A stretch of DNA of 64,000 bases from positions 6,256,501 to 6,320,500 of the forward strand of contig OX359193.1 of assembly GCA_947172415.1 (NCBI GenBank), in the 5' to 3' direction. The notes under the pieces were generated by a model that was not told the origin of the DNA, did not search any database, and was given only the letters and a program-made list of their open reading frames with translations. This DNA comes from Chondrosia reniformis (lineage: Eukaryota > Porifera > Demospongiae > Chondrillida > Chondrillidae). The translations under genes and the position numbers were made by a program. Positions 1 to 12,065 of the stretch are shown piece after piece. The first letter of the stretch is position 1. Every line of letters begins with the position of its first letter.

Positions 1-684
1 ATGGAAGAACATGGACTGTGTAAAGTTAAGGAAACACAAAGAATTTGGAAATAGGATTAGCAATTAAAGACAACTTTAAATGTGTAAGATATGCAGAAGA
101 AACGTGGTAGGAAATAAAAACAAAAAACAAGGAAAAATCTCTTGATCTATTGGGAAAGAGGTTGATTAGAGCATATTTAGGTCAAAGATTATGTGAACTA
201 CACAAAACAAAGGCAACCCTGACAATTACAGCCAAGAGTGGGGTTGGGGTTTGATGGTCTGGAAATTAGGTGCATGTTGAACAAGTTGCAATAGTATGCA
301 TTTTCTAAACTTATTGCAAGGAATTAACACACATTATGAGTGGAAATTTATAGGTCTTCAAGCATATTTTTATGTGCATTAGACTGTGGCTCTAATCAGC
401 CACAAGGTCTCAAATAGCTGTGGAAACCAAGTATAAACCAAGGAACAGACACAGCACAAACTGTATGAATAACTTTTTAGTATAAACTATAGGCTCTTTT
501 TAAGGAAATACAGTCCAAGATAAAAGTTTAAAGTAAATATACAATCAATAATATCACAAAACTGAGGCCTGTTAAAATCTTGGAAAATATTCTTTCAGCA
601 CAATCACTTAAAGTATTAGCATATTGTACCAGTGATGGGATCCAAGGAAAGTATATGCGACACAACTACGCAAGCAGCCTATGG
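1..684. other. non-coding left flank
   Basis: This stretch is AT-rich and stop-rich in all frames. I see no exon with plausible splice borders, no tRNA-like fold and no recognisable repeat. It may be the 3' flank of the minus-strand membrane-protein gene that ends at 685. Confidence 0.5.
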
Positions 685-1027
685 CTACATACACCGTAGA
701 TCAAAGGATACAAAGAATCCAGCAACTTTCAGGAAGGGACTTCTTTTACCAAAGGTGCCCACCAAAATGTAGATGAGGGTAAATAGAAACACCAGACCGC
801 CGATTGCTATCACTCCCCAGTGCGAGAGATAGGGGTAACGGGACAGCTCCACCAGGGACTCCTTGCTAGCCCTATTAGAGGGGAGGGGGGAGTAGTGAGA
901 GTGAGAACAATGGTGTATTATTAAAAAGCGCGCTGGTTACTTACTCGTAAGGTTTCGTTTGTAGTCCCCAACCGGCTATAAAGAGGCACCAGCCAATACC
1001 GAACAGGATCAAGGTGATGAAGGAGGA
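685..1027 (-). CDS. small two-helix membrane protein, 3' exons only
   Basis: Two minus-strand exons can be seen, 945-1027 and 685-871, joined by a GT-AG intron (donor GTAAGT next to 945, acceptor AATAG next to 871) with matching phase. The translation has a first hydrophobic helix (FITLILFGIGWCLFIAGWG), a polar loop, a second helix (WGVIAIGGLVFLFTLIYILV) and a short basic tail ending at a TAG at 685-687. The first helix resembles that of the membrane gene at 3597-5136 (CIFGAIGWGLFIVGYAL), so the two may be diverged paralogues. A further 5' exon ending near 1168 is possible because a good donor is present, but I found no in-frame ATG, so the start is unresolved. Function unknown. Confidence 0.5.
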
Positions 1028-1351
1028 CTACGAAAGGAAATACGCAATCGCAACCATAACTTGTGTCTTACATCGAACACTTACAATACAGAATCCGAAT
1101 CGATGTCCCATTGTTCTGGTTCAGTAACTGAGTTAGAGAGTAGCACGATTCAACGAGGCAAACTTACGGGAGACTTATAACAACAATTAAATATTGCTGC
1201 AACGCCCCAATGTACTGTACTCGCAGAGCAGCCAGATCAAAATTTGCGTTTTAGTTTACATTAGCGTTCTTCAAGCGTTTAAACTTGTCGCCCGTGGTCG
1301 GCTCGATTCCCACAGACTTACTGCAGAATGTTAAACAGTACAAGAGGTAAC
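1028..1351. promoter_or_regulatory. probable shared upstream region of two divergent genes
   Basis: This interval separates the minus-strand membrane-protein exons from the BCL7-like gene. The two genes diverge, so the region should hold both promoters. It is less AT-rich than the window. I see no TATA box upstream of the BCL7 start. A possible first exon of the minus gene ends at 1168. Inference from gene orientation only. Confidence 0.35.
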
Positions 1352-3412
1352 ATGAGATTGGAGACTCGCAGCAGAGCTAGAGATGACATTAGAAGAGCAG
1401 TAATCGTCGTCGATAAAGTACGGAAATGGTAAGTCATGTGATCCCCCAAGATCTTCAATAATTTTATCCATGAATATCTACTCCGTACCTAGGGAGAAGA
1501 AATGGGTCGAACTAGGTCTTCCAAACTCCTTGCGTGTTTTCAAGTGGGTCCCAGGTAAGTATTAAATGATAGCCATGTGAATCTGAGGATGTACAGTCAT
1601 AGTATCTATGTAATAGTCGCATACACTGTTGTCCAATATCTGTAGTACGCGAGGAACAAGAAGAAGAGCGCGAAGAAGAAGTAAGTGTCAGCTATCGTGG
1701 ATAGGTACAGTCTGCTAAAGCTCAAATTATTCATCACTTGTATATTTTTTCTTATTATTCAAGTACTTCATATGCCAAGCATACTAGGGTAATTGTCCCA
1801 TGTAGCACTGTACAGACAAACCCGTAAATATATAGTCATAATGATTTAGTTAAAAAAGATTGTGTCACTTTCAATCAGAAACCTCTTGTCCACATTTTTC
1901 TTATTTTGTATATTTCCATGATTGTGTACTGTGGCAGTCAGTGGCAGAGCACTGATGACTGAGCCCAGTGGCTCTGGGATCAATGTCCATACTTGGAGTT
2001 TCTTAAGCTTTTAGCAACACAAACATTTCTCTACATTACTGTAATTCCTCTTTTGGTTATATAATAGTTAGTTAAACGTTCAGTACTCTGTTGTTCTACA
2101 GCCCCAACCCCAGCCGGTAGATGCCCAAGACGAGGACAGTTTGAATGTGGACAGAGACACAGGTTTGGCCATTTAAATGTTCCATCAGTTTCGCCTCAAA
2201 CTTTTACGTTATAACCATTGCAAGATAGTTGTTTTAAATATGACACTTTTTGCTTGAATACTTTACACCTATTTTGTGTAAGATATTTATCAATGTAAAG
2301 ATGGATAAGCATCTGATATAATTCCAATCAGTGTACATACGAATACAGCAATTATCGTATTACCATTACTGATGATGTTCCTATTTCCAAGAAAGTCATT
2401 CTTGATTAACTCTAAGACTACAAAATAACAATTATCAGCAAATATAAACCAATTAAGTGCACATGCCTGTCAAAAGCTATAACATGCTATGGGTAATCAC
2501 CGGAATCCATACCAACTGAGTGACCAAGGTCTTGTCTTGGTTGGATGACTGAAGTCCTATTAAAACTAGTGATTGCCTCCCAGTGAATATAGCTAATCAC
2601 GTATTTTCTCGTTACCATTTGAAGGAATAGGTGATCCATATGGCCAGATCCTTGAGGAAGATGAGGATAGCTCCAACAGTTGGTCAATGGGCCTCTTCAA
2701 GAGTAGAAGGGCCTCTGCCAAGGGTCCCACACAGACTGGTGAAGGGCCACTCAACCCCCATGATGACTTCTCTGCCGAGATGCCAGAGAACATCTTGGAC
2801 ACAGATAGCATGAATGCTTTGGATATGAGGAGTGTCCTCCTAGCAGGACAGGCCTATGCAGATGGCAACAGTAATTCACTGCCATCAGACGTGAAGGGTG
2901 TGGATGAAGACTATAGCCAGTCAAGAGACGAAGCAGCTGGTCGCTATGGGGATGATGGAAACCCTGCAGGAGGAAGTGTTTGGGGAAGTCTTGCACAGAG
3001 TAACAGTGGAGGGGAAATCCCAAACACTCTGACCCAGGATGAAGTAAGGTTGCCTACCTTGAAATTTCCCTCATTCCTAATAAGTAAAGTCCCATCATGT
3101 TTACAAAGTGCCAAATTGAATTTATCTGTTTTCCATAATCTTGAGAGAGTGCACCAGCAGCTTTCAATATGTTATAGTGCTTCATAATTTAACAGGACCC
3201 ACTTGTAGTATGTAATGTATACATAATCTTGTGCCGATGTATTGAGTAAGATCTAGCAAGGAGGATACAATTAGCTGTTGCTATGTATTTGTCTCCTTCT
3301 CTAGGGTGATAGGGAAATTAGAGCAGAACATGTCAGTAGAGAAAGAGGCAGTGAGGCAGCAACCAGAAGAGACAGATCTCGCTCTAGGTCTCCCATTAGA
3401 CAGCCAATTTAG
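1352..3412 (+). CDS. BCL7: BCL7-family chromatin remodelling subunit
   Basis: Six exons: 1352-1428, 1493-1554, 1646-1680, 2102-2162, 2625-3043 and 3305-3412, all with GT-AG borders and matching phases. The first two exons encode the hallmark BCL7 N-terminal block: ETRSRARDDIRRA, then KVRKWEKKWVELG, then LRVFKWVPV. In vertebrates this block defines BCL7A/B/C, accessory subunits of the SWI/SNF (BAF) complex that act in the nucleus. The rest is acidic, low-complexity and poorly conserved, as is usual for the family; exon 3 is almost pure Glu/Arg and the last exon ends in an RS-rich run (RRDRSRSRSPIR). I took the ATG at 1352 because it places the conserved block at the extreme N terminus, as in known members. 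The family call is firm; the SWI/SNF role is transferred from vertebrates. Confidence 0.88.
2487..2610 (-). repeat. dispersed repeat, copy in BCL7 intron 4
   Basis: Read on the minus strand, this segment (TTTAATAGGACTTCAG, then GGTCACTCAGTTGGTATGG) matches the plus-strand segment near 46945-47040 (TTTAATAGGACTTCAGCC, then GGTCACTTGGCTGGTTTGG). Both lie in introns. It is an old, diverged interspersed element; no terminal repeats or coding capacity are visible. Confidence 0.5.
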
Positions 3413-3480
3413 TGCTCTTATTTAGCCCTGTTGTACATATAATATTGTTTTTATAACTCTAATGATAATACATTTGCAAA

Positions 3481-3596
3481 CACCGGCGTGAAAATCACTT
3501 AGCCAATCAGATCGTAGCATACACGCCCCTCAATTTTAACAAGGGCGTGTACTTATACCTCTCTGTGCCGTTGTCCATTCTGATTTTCCTTGGAAA
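3481..3596 (+). promoter_or_regulatory. promoter of the four-helix membrane gene: CCAAT box and inverted repeat
   Basis: A CCAAT box in its usual context (AGCCAATCAG, 3501-3510) is followed by a perfect 8-bp inverted repeat, ACACGCCC at 3521-3528 and GGGCGTGT at 3543-3550. The arms are GC-box/KLF-like in an otherwise AT-rich setting. The ATG follows at 3597. No TATA box stands out. Motif identities come from the sequence; function is inferred. Confidence 0.5.
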
Positions 3597-5136
3597 ATGG
3601 TAGCCTGGAGAGCCGTTAACTTAATTGTAAGTTCCTATAAAGACTGCTCTTACAACTGTTTAACTTGCTCTAAAACCTTTCCCTTAGCTTTCCACTATCT
3701 CCTGTATTTTCGGGGCCATTGGTTGGGGTCTATTTATCGTTGGCTATGCCCTGCGCCTTAACGACCGGTAAGTGTACAAGTACTACCTGATCCTAACAGG
3801 CTGTTATCAGTTCCCGCTGTAGCTACAGGGTTTTAGTGGGTACTTGATAGCGAGGCTACTGGTATGGACATTCAATTTCTACCTATAATATCCGTTAATA
3901 TCAGTGATCAAAACTGTGATATAGTAATGTTATACAACAAAGTATATAATTCAGTATTTTTGGTTCAACTAGATTAAATGCTATTGTGATCTCTTTCTCT
4001 TTCACATAGCACTTATGATGTAAGAGAGGTATATGCTTGCACTAGAGGGAATGGAAGTTCTTTATTAAACTATGCACCTGAAGAGAGGCAGTTATGGCAC
4101 TTTGCCAACTTTGAATTTTTTAGCTGGTGGGCCGTCTTGGCCACTGGTCCTGTTCTCATTTTAGCACTGGTCATCACGCAGCTAGTGGTGTCTTTTGCTC
4201 ACAGAGTGACTACTGCATCAGTCTGTCTCTTCATAGTATCCTCCATTGGCAAGCAAGCTATCTATAAACATAGGATATTCCATTAATTTGTGCACCTCTT
4301 ATAGGAGCTATACTCTTTTAAAGATATATTTGTTATTATAAACAAATTTGCTTCTTACTGTCCCTACATTACAATATTGTGATTGGATATACAAATGCGC
4401 CTAATATACAATTAATCTAATCCAAAGAGTGACATATTCATAACAACTTGAAGATGTTTTACTTGTATACTATATATTGATTCAGGTTACAGAATACTGG
4501 TCTCAGGCTAGTGACATTTCTATTTGATTGATGTATACAATGTATCAGTTACATGACTCCTAACTCCTCTCAAGATCAATTTTCTGGCAATATTCTATTT
4601 TGCTGTATCAGGCTCAATATTACGTGAGATTTCAATGCAGTTTTATTGCACAGGCGCTGGACACACTAGATATGTAAGCCAGTACTACTTTGTGCCCCTG
4701 GAGTTTGCAGGAGTGTTGATTTCAGTCATCTTTTTGGTTAGTCCATCATCCACTTAACATTCTCTAACCTTAGTCATATTATATCACTGATGATTTATAA
4801 ATAAATTTAAATGTTGAACATTTCGATTATTCGATTTATTCCTTAACTTTACTTTATATGCTTTGTATTTTCTAAGGACATTATCTTTATATATATCTAA
4901 GAATATATGATTGTCGTCTAATTACAATTTACTTTAAACATTTGCCAGTTATGTTAATGATCATTATTCTGACTATACTGATGTTTGTTTAAACACAAAC
5001 TATTCCTTTGTCTCAGGGCTTTGGGATGTTCTTCCAATTCTTGCTCTCTCTGTGTCGCTACAAGAGAGATACAGACTATGAAGTTGGCTGCGGGTGGGGA
5101 ATCTGTTTTGAGAGCCCCAAAAGCAAGCCAGTATAG
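3597..5136 (+). CDS. four-transmembrane (MARVEL/tetraspan-like) protein
   Basis: Five exons: 3597-3626, 3688-3769, 4010-4235, 4575-4736 and 5017-5136, in consistent phase. The product of about 206 residues has four hydrophobic segments: CIFGAIGWGLFIVGYAL; WWAVLATGPVLILALVITQL; CLFIINFLAIFYFAVSGSI; and FAGVLISVIFLGFGMFFQFL. A polar loop of about 40 residues containing one Cys lies between helices 1 and 2, and a second with one Cys between helices 3 and 4. Both termini are short, giving a tetraspan layout with the C-terminal tail probably cytosolic. Donor 3 (ATA|GTATCC) is weaker than the rest; without it exon 3 would run into a stop about 50 nt later. I do not recognise a named family. The gene is about 185 bp downstream of BCL7 on the same strand. 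Confidence 0.65.
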
Positions 5137-8016
5137 ACACCTCCTGCCTGCATCCTGTGTACACTAATTTGTATACTGTTATCTCTGTAGCTTTGACAAC
5201 TGACTATTATGTACAATTGTTGTGAGATGTATTTCTTCATTACTGGAAAATAATGTACATACTTATGAATCCTAACTACTGCTCCATTGACAAAGAATTT
5301 TTTCACATGTACGTATTATCAGTTGGTACAACATAGCATATATAACTTAGGAAGATAATGTGCATAGATTGATTCCATCTTGATGATGGTTCAAGTACAG
5401 TTAGGATTAATTCAAGCAGGTTTAGTCATGTTTTCAGTATATATGACAAACTGAACGTAAAGTATACAGCTTACATAGAATTTGTATCAACACATTGAAC
5501 CTAACTAAGCCTATACAGAACATACATAAATAGTATTTATATATAATTACTCCAATGACCATTGGTATGCATGTAGCAATCAAGAACTCTAAATGTAACC
5601 ACAAGCTCACTTGCTAAACTTACTGATTATTACATACATACACATAAAAAATGACAACTACAGGTGTACAACGTATAGTGCAGTAGTTAAGGTTGAGCAC
5701 TGTAATTCTTATAATTTAAGGGATTATAATGTTAAGTTTTTCTAGACTTACGAAAAGAAGGCATTGTTACCCCGTAAGAATTGATTGTTATTCAATTAGT
5801 GCATGCTCAGACACAAATCCTTCCAAAACATGTTGTTATTGAATCAATCACTGTTTCAGTGAAATAGATAGACAGAAGAATGTCTCAATGACACACATTA
5901 CATCATGTACAACAAATAAATGTTTCTTCAATGTACATCCATTAAAAATGATTTTGGCTCGAGAAACTGTCTGATCTCAATTGGAATTGGCTGACTAGGT
6001 GAAGATACTACTTGACTTGCATGTGTGAAGTTTGTTCCACAAGTGAGAGCAACACAAATAATTATTTCTAATTGAATTGTTGCCAGGGAACTACACCTGG
6101 TTGTTATGGAGACTTTTCTATAATTATAAAATAAATTGGAAAATCAGGTAGGATATACAGAATGTACAATGTAAACACATTTAGATTGCTTTATTCAAAA
6201 ATGAATATAGATTTAATTAAAGTTAGTTTGTACATACTGACAGTAATGACTTTGCTAAGAGGTAGACATACATACTGTATAATGCATGCTTTTACTATGC
6301 AAATTCTATAAGGTATATAGACAATTCAAATATAGTAATGTAAGCATATTTAGATACACCAGGCTATACAGAAGCAAACAAGATGTACAATGTAAGTACA
6401 TTTAGATTGTTTTATTTACTCCACAGATGGGCCAGCACTGTAACAACTCCCCCAAATGAGTGTAGCCATAGCTACTAGGAATGGACCCTAGATATACCCA
6501 TTGGACAAATGTAATCTAGGTCATTTGAAGTATGCCTTTATCTAGTTACCATGGATACTTAAGAAGAGCATTATCTAAGGAACTACAGAAACAAGACACT
6601 TTTTTAACAATTTATCTACTACTAACTAATGTCAAAGTGAATAATCTTGCTCAAAGGGATTGTACAGTTTCATAGCCAAACAGCAAGGCAAACTGATCTA
6701 TAGGATACATAGAACCTGTTAAGCATGTACTACACATCTACACCAACTGAACTATGGTAGCTAGGAGTTACTAGGTAGTTACTAAGGACTGGTAGACATG
6801 CTAAAACTGGTACGTAGTTCCATTGAACAGGTGTAGTCCAGGTCCTTACAGTTGTTATACTCACTGCTGATTCCATGGAAATTTCCCTTGATCCAATACT
6901 TCTTTTCCCATCTGAATGGGTTAAGCCAATAACTTCAATGATCCCCTATCACTAGGTCCTTCTTCTTTCTTAATTAGACACGTTGCTAGGTAACTGATAT
7001 TTGATTTCCATAACAATTCTTCTGTAAATAGAGCAAATAAAAGATTATAATGAACATTGCAACTTCAAAGAAAACATAAGCAGCGGCCATTTTGGGATTT
7101 CACAAATTGATTGAGCAATAGAACAATTGAGCACAAGGATTAGCTGTGGCTCAATTGTTCTATTGCTCAATCAATTCAACTACATCTGTCTCCTTAATTC
7201 TCAATGTCTTGTGCTCATTCCACTTGACATGGTCATTCATGCACTCGAAAGAGCTTGCGCATATGTTTAAATAATACATGTAATATATTGTTTTCATACA
7301 TGACCTAAACAAATTTGGGTTCAATGATTTTCCGCCAAGTTCACGATGTTTACCGCCAACAATTTCTAATAAATAGGCAAGGAAAAATAGTCTTTGGCCT
7401 CCGGGCTATCAACTCTGGAGGTCTACTTTGATGTGGATCGTATAGTGGGGTGGTCTCTCTACCTATGGGTTAGTGCCTGGAGATGTACCTCGCTATCAAT
7501 CAACTATTAATAGGAGGAGGAGAACACTAACCCGATTGAAATACACTTGTACATGTGTACACATACAGTCGAGCTCTCTAGAAGTATAGGTTTGTATATA
7601 ATCCTCCTGCACGCATAGGGTCTCTATATACCCAACTCACACATAATATATACCAGTGATCAGTCAAATCCTGTCACCTATACATGTCACAACTATATAC
7701 AACTAATTAATGATTGCATGTCTTCAGATATCTTTCAATACAATCAAGGATAGAAAATGCATAGAAAAACAATGCAGGTAATCAAATCAATTTAATTAAA
7801 ATACAATCAACATTTAAACAATGTTTCCTTCAGGTTCATAGGTATCTTAATTATATATTAAGTGGTTCACTACGTACATTGTACTATTAGAGGGTTCAGT
7901 AAATCTAATAAATATATTATGATACTTAATTATGCTGTAATTAAATATATATATATATATACCACTGTCATCATATGCTATGCTAATCCAGCTGTGACCT
8001 CCATAAAGAAAAGGTT
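5137..8016. other. long non-coding interval before the collagen array
   Basis: About 2.9 kb with no supportable exon. It contains two diverged copies of a short segment (around 6140-6200 and 6355-6420, sharing ACAATGTAA and ACATTTAGATTG), the hairpin at 7105-7176, and an (AT)n run at about 7944-7961 that may act as the TATA region of collagen gene 1. The rest is AT-rich sequence without structure I can name. Confidence 0.5.
7105..7176. repeat. perfect 28-bp inverted repeat (hairpin)
   Basis: The left arm 7105-7132 and right arm 7149-7176 are exact reverse complements over 28 bases, with a 16-base loop. Each arm contains the shorter internal palindrome CAATTG. No target-site duplication was identified outside the arms, so this may be a palindromic mobile-element remnant or a structured RNA. 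Confidence 0.8.
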
Positions 8017-9228
8017 ATGATGGTTAATAAAAGCTTCCTTCTGCTAGTCAAAGTATTCTTACTTCTACCTTCACTAATTCATTCTCAAGATTCTGATAGA
8101 GTTTGCATTGATCCAAAAGGTGATAGAGTCTCCTTTGATATTATTGGTGTGCCTGGACAAGAAGGTCCGACTGGTCCAGTGGGTCCAAAAGGCAACAAAG
8201 GAAACAAGGGAGACATTGGTCTTGTAGGGCCCAAAGGCAGTCAAGGTGAGAGGGGAGATCAAGGTGTGAAAGGTGCACAAGGAGTGAGAGGTTTATCAGG
8301 CCTTCCTGGAGCACCAGCTGCAGGTGAGAGAGGTGAACCTGGTAATCCTGGTAATCAAGGTCCCCAAGGACCCAGGGGAGTGCCTGGTCTACCTGGTGAC
8401 ACACAGCTAACAGAGGCTGAGAGAGACATCATTCTTAGCAATCTGACTGCAGTGTTGGATAACTTGGTTAAAGAGAGAACTGCTGAACTAGAGAGTGCTC
8501 TCTATTGCTACAGAGGTCAGTGTGGCGAGTGTAGTAACAGATCCATCAGCACACTGTGTGGAGTGAGAGGTCCATGGAGAAGAGTGGCTCACATCAACAT
8601 GTCAGAGGAAGGAGCAGTGTGTCCTCCTGGACTGAGAGAGGCTTCTAATGAGACTCTTGGCATAAAGGCTTGTGGTCGTAGTGTTAGGTGCTCCTCTGTT
8701 GACTTTCCAACTGGTATGTCTTCATACACTCAGATATGTGGAATAGTTAGAGGTTATCAACATGGGAGCAATAATGCATTTGGACCATCCACATATTTCC
8801 CAAATCTAGCTAATCTAGACAGTCCTTATGTTGATGGTATCTCCATCACTCGAGGATCTCCCCGTCAACATGTCTGGACATATGCTGCCCGAACAACTGA
8901 GAGTGATGGTGGATTTTGTCCCTGTGCTAACAATCCTAATGTGAGAAGTGAAGTACCAGATTTTGTTGGTGATGACTATTATTGTGAATCAGGCTTTGTT
9001 AACCCTCCATCTGATGGTATATATAATTTAAGACCTACCTCATGGAATGATCCATTGTGGGACGGAGAAGGATGCACCATTCCAGAGAACAGATGTTGTG
9101 ATAGATATGGTTGGTTTCATAAGAGTGTCTCTTGTACCACTGATAACATTGAGGTCAGGTGGTGTGGGAATGGTCCAATTTCAGGAGAAAATGTCTTTAC
9201 TGATTTGGTGGAGATATGGGTGCTCTAA
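8017..9228 (+). CDS. collagen-stalked secreted protein, array gene 1
   Basis: Intronless, 403 aa. N-terminal signal peptide ([18 protein letters not shown]), a short linker with one Cys, about 28 Gly-X-Y triplets, a helical neck (from [12 protein letters not shown] to ELESALY), then a cysteine-rich head of about 240 residues. The head has conserved [42 protein letters not shown] and [10 protein letters not shown], and ends DLVEIWVL. The predicted product is an extracellular, probably trimeric protein. It differs from its neighbours in two ways: a 6-base insertion gives GAPAAGERG and breaks the Gly-X-Y rhythm once, and its upstream region matches neither promoter type of the array. A second ATG lies one codon downstream. 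Variable head patches: GMSSYTQ, TYF, TTESDG and GPISG. Ligand unknown. Confidence 0.85.
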   Translation: MMVNKSFLLLVKVFLLLPSLIHSQDSDRVCIDPKGDRVSFDIIGVPGQEGPTGPVGPKGNKGNKGDIGLVGPKGSQGERGDQGVKGAQGVRGLSGLPGAPAAGERGEPGNPGNQGPQGPRGVPGLPGDTQLTEAERDIILSNLTAVLDNLVKERTAELESALYCYRGQCGECSNRSISTLCGVRGPWRRVAHINMSEEGAVCPPGLREASNETLGIKACGRSVRCSSVDFPTGMSSYTQICGIVRGYQHGSNNAFGPSTYFPNLANLDSPYVDGISITRGSPRQHVWTYAARTTESDGGFCPCANNPNVRSEVPDFVGDDYYCESGFVNPPSDGIYNLRPTSWNDPLWDGEGCTIPENRCCDRYGWFHKSVSCTTDNIEVRWCGNGPISGENVFTDLVEIWVL

Positions 9229-10800
9229 CATTGTGTGAATATACATACGTACTTAGATGAACTGTAACATGCAACATTTTTCATTTTCACATAAAAAGGT
9301 GTTGGTTTTCTACACATCTTTGACCATACTATTTCATATATATCTTTGACCATACTACTACTACTACTACTACATCATATTATATCTATACATTATTGTC
9401 CAAATTTGTAATTTCATTAAAGACTTTGTAATTTCTTTGACTATGCTGCTTTTGGATACATTTTCATATACGTATATATGCCAACACATTTGCTGGCAGA
9501 GAGTAATGGTACATAAGTATTGTCCCATGTATATGCTAATCATGTACCAGATTGTTTGGTTGTCATTTTGAATATTTACTTGTAACAAACATTAATTAAA
9601 TTATATACTGCATGTATATATGTAAGTATAGACATCAGAAAGTCAGTTACGTACATGATGAACTTCAAGTATGCAAACATGTCAATTAATCTTAAAACAC
9701 CTACCACTGCACAATTGTCACAATCACTATGGACTCCATGGTTTTAGTCAATAGACTTGTTCTGCACACAGCAAAAAAGTGAGCCATGAATCAGAAAGAT
9801 GAAATCAGTGATTAGTACAGCAGATTAGCTGATTGTATAAATGATAACAAACAAATTTCCCATATATGTATTACATACTAATTTTTACATGTATGTATGT
9901 AGGTAGATTGCCATATAGTATACACGTGCACATTTAAATATACGTATCGTATATATATAGCAATTTCAATTTTCAATCCAATTCCTGTCAACTCTACATA
10001 CATATACATGTTATAAGTAAAACTGCTACATTAATATAGGTTGTATACAGTATCTTCAGTTATACCTTGGTACGGCCATGGGAGAAGACAAGGAAGGAAG
10101 AGATAAACAATGCAAGTAATCAAATCAATATATTAAACTTAGAAACTACGTATTACAATTACAATTAACACATAAATAAGACATTGTTTTCATTCAGGAC
10201 AAAAGGTGAAGGAGAGAAAATGAAATGAAAGAGAGATCTAGAGTGAGAGTGAGAGATGGAGAGGAGAGAAAATGAAGGGAGAGTGAGGGTGATAGCCAGA
10301 GAGGAAGTGGAGATACGTAGAAAAAGGGGAAGGAGTGAGAACTGGCAAAACCTGTTTACTTACCTTGTTATATAAAACAGCACGCTTCATGATCACTGGT
10401 ATTGACAGTGATCTTTGGATTGGACTGGATGAATAGAAAAAAATGGGTATAGATATGGGTGCATGGATGGTGTTATATATGATGTATAATAGTTACATTA
10501 TACTTTCAATTTTTACTGCTTTCTATTCTTATACGTACGTATATGTCAATATTAATATGTTCTAATGGTAATAATATATAATTATTTTGTTTACTATCTT
10601 AAATATACATACAGTATGTATAAATCACAGGACCAAATCTCAGGTTTCACATAAAACAAAACTGCCAGTTTCCAAGGGTAATAAAGTGAAATGGTTAATT
10701 TGGAGGCTTCAATGTGCCTTGTTTATACATCCTTTGAAACCCAATAAACCACAAAAACGTTTCTAATAGGTTTCATGCTGATTGATTTTGTCCACATTTT
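9229..10800. repeat. type I spacer with fossil head-domain fragment
   Basis: Landmarks in order: ATTAAA polyadenylation-like signal in TTTCATTAAAGACTTTG, a short (CTA)n run near 9355, a decayed collagen-head fragment around 9478-9575, a conserved AT-rich stretch, a GA-rich block (about 10200-10340) and a minus-strand splice-bounded block (10364-10424). The same order recurs after genes 3, 4, 5, 7 and 10. No functional gene is visible. Confidence 0.7.
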
Positions 10801-10807
10801 AGCTATG

Positions 10808-10815
10808 TATAAAAG
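10808..10815 (+). promoter_or_regulatory. TATA box of array gene 2 (type I promoter)
   Basis: TATAAAAG lies 42 bases before the ATG. The other type I promoters carry CCATAAAAGC at the same place. A start site about 30 bases downstream leaves a leader of only about 10-20 bases. This supports the ATGGCTAA start and argues against the longer in-frame upstream ATGs seen before genes 3, 4, 6 and 11. Confidence 0.6.
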
Positions 10816-10856
10816 CTAAAAGTAATCAATTTCATTCGTATATAGGACAGTTTACA

Positions 10857-12065
10857 ATGGCTAATAAGTATTTCCTTCTGTTCATTAAAGTATTCTTACT
10901 TTTGCCTTCACTAATTCATTCTCAAGATTCTGATAGAGCTTGCATTGATCCAAAAGGTGATAGAGTCTCCTTTGATATTATTGGTGTGCCTGGACAAGAA
11001 GGTCCCTCTGGTCCAGTGGGTCCAAAAGGTGACAAAGGAAACAAGGGAGACATTGGTCTTGTAGGGCCCAAAGGCAGTCAAGGTGAGAGGGGAGATCAAG
11101 GTGTGAACGGTGCACAAGGAGTGAGAGGCTTACCAGGCCTTCCTGGAGCACCAGGTGAGAGAGGTAAACCTGGTAATCCTGGTAATCAAGGTGCCCAAGG
11201 ACCCAGGGGAGTGCCTGGTCTACCTGGTGACACACAGCTAACAGAGGCTGAGAGAGACCTCATCCTTAGCAATCTGACTGCAGTGTTGGATAACTTTGTT
11301 AAAGAGAGAACTGCTGAACTAGAGAATGCTCTCTATTGCTACAGAGGTCAGTGTGGTGAGTGTAGTAACAGATCCATCAGCACACTGTGTGGAGTGAGAG
11401 GTCCATGGAGAAGAGTGGCTCACATCAACATGTCAGAGGAAGGAGCAGTGTGTCCTCCTGGACTGAGAGAGGCTTCTAATGAGACTCTTGGCATAAAGGC
11501 TTGTGGTCGTAGTGTTGATAACAAGTGCTCTTCTGTTGATTTTCCAACTGGTAGGTCTTCGTACACTCAGATATGTGGAATAGTTAGAGGTTATCAACAT
11601 GGGAGCAATTATGCATTTGGACCATCCACAAATTTCCCAAATCTAGCTAATCTAGACAGTCCTTATGTGGATGGTATCTCCATCACTCGAGGATCTCCTC
11701 GTCAACATGTCTGGACATATGCTGCCCGAACAACTGAGAGTCATGGTGAATTTTGTCCCTGTGCTGACAATCCTAATGTGAGAAGTGAAGTACCAGATTT
11801 TGTTGGTGATGACTATTATTGTGAATCAGGCTTTGTTAACCGACCATCCGATGGTAGATATTATTTAAGATCCACCTCCTGGAAAGATCCATTGTGGGAC
11901 GGAGAAGGATGCACCATTCCAGAGAACAGATGTTGTGATAGATATGGTTGGTTTCATAAGAGTGTCCCTTGTAACACTGATAATGTGGAGGTCAGGTGGT
12001 GTGGGAATATGCCAGCCAGTAAAGAAAATGTCTTTACTGATTTGGTGGAGATATGGGTGCTCTAA
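10857..12065 (+). CDS. collagen-stalked secreted protein, array gene 2
   Basis: Intronless, 402 aa, with signal peptide, uninterrupted Gly-X-Y stalk, neck and cysteine-rich head. It has a type I promoter but is followed by an NF1-tail spacer, so it is a hybrid unit. An AATAAA polyadenylation signal starts about 11 bases after the stop (GTGTGAATAAATATG). Head patches: GRSSYTQ, SNYAF, TNF, TTESHG, NRPSDGR, KDPLWDG and MPASK. CADNP replaces the usual CANNP, and PCNTDNVEV replaces PCTTDNIEV. It appears intact. Secreted and probably trimeric by analogy with collagen-stalked proteins. Confidence 0.88.
   Translation: MANKYFLLFIKVFLLLPSLIHSQDSDRACIDPKGDRVSFDIIGVPGQEGPSGPVGPKGDKGNKGDIGLVGPKGSQGERGDQGVNGAQGVRGLPGLPGAPGERGKPGNPGNQGAQGPRGVPGLPGDTQLTEAERDLILSNLTAVLDNFVKERTAELENALYCYRGQCGECSNRSISTLCGVRGPWRRVAHINMSEEGAVCPPGLREASNETLGIKACGRSVDNKCSSVDFPTGRSSYTQICGIVRGYQHGSNYAFGPSTNFPNLANLDSPYVDGISITRGSPRQHVWTYAARTTESHGEFCPCADNPNVRSEVPDFVGDDYYCESGFVNRPSDGRYYLRSTSWKDPLWDGEGCTIPENRCCDRYGWFHKSVPCNTDNVEVRWCGNMPASKENVFTDLVEIWVL

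Noticed and set aside
5076-5306. Minus-strand open frame of 76 codons overlapping the last exon of the membrane gene
   Set aside because: Antisense to a well-supported exon, with no splice support or recognisable protein features.
8074-8404. Conserved antisense open frames beneath every collagen gene stalk
   Set aside because: They are shadows: the Gly-X-Y codon pattern prevents antisense stops, and conservation follows from the sense strand.
10200-10340. GA-rich block in type I spacers as a replication or matrix element
   Set aside because: The only evidence is composition; it may equally be the pyrimidine tract of a minus-strand intron, so no separate claim is made.
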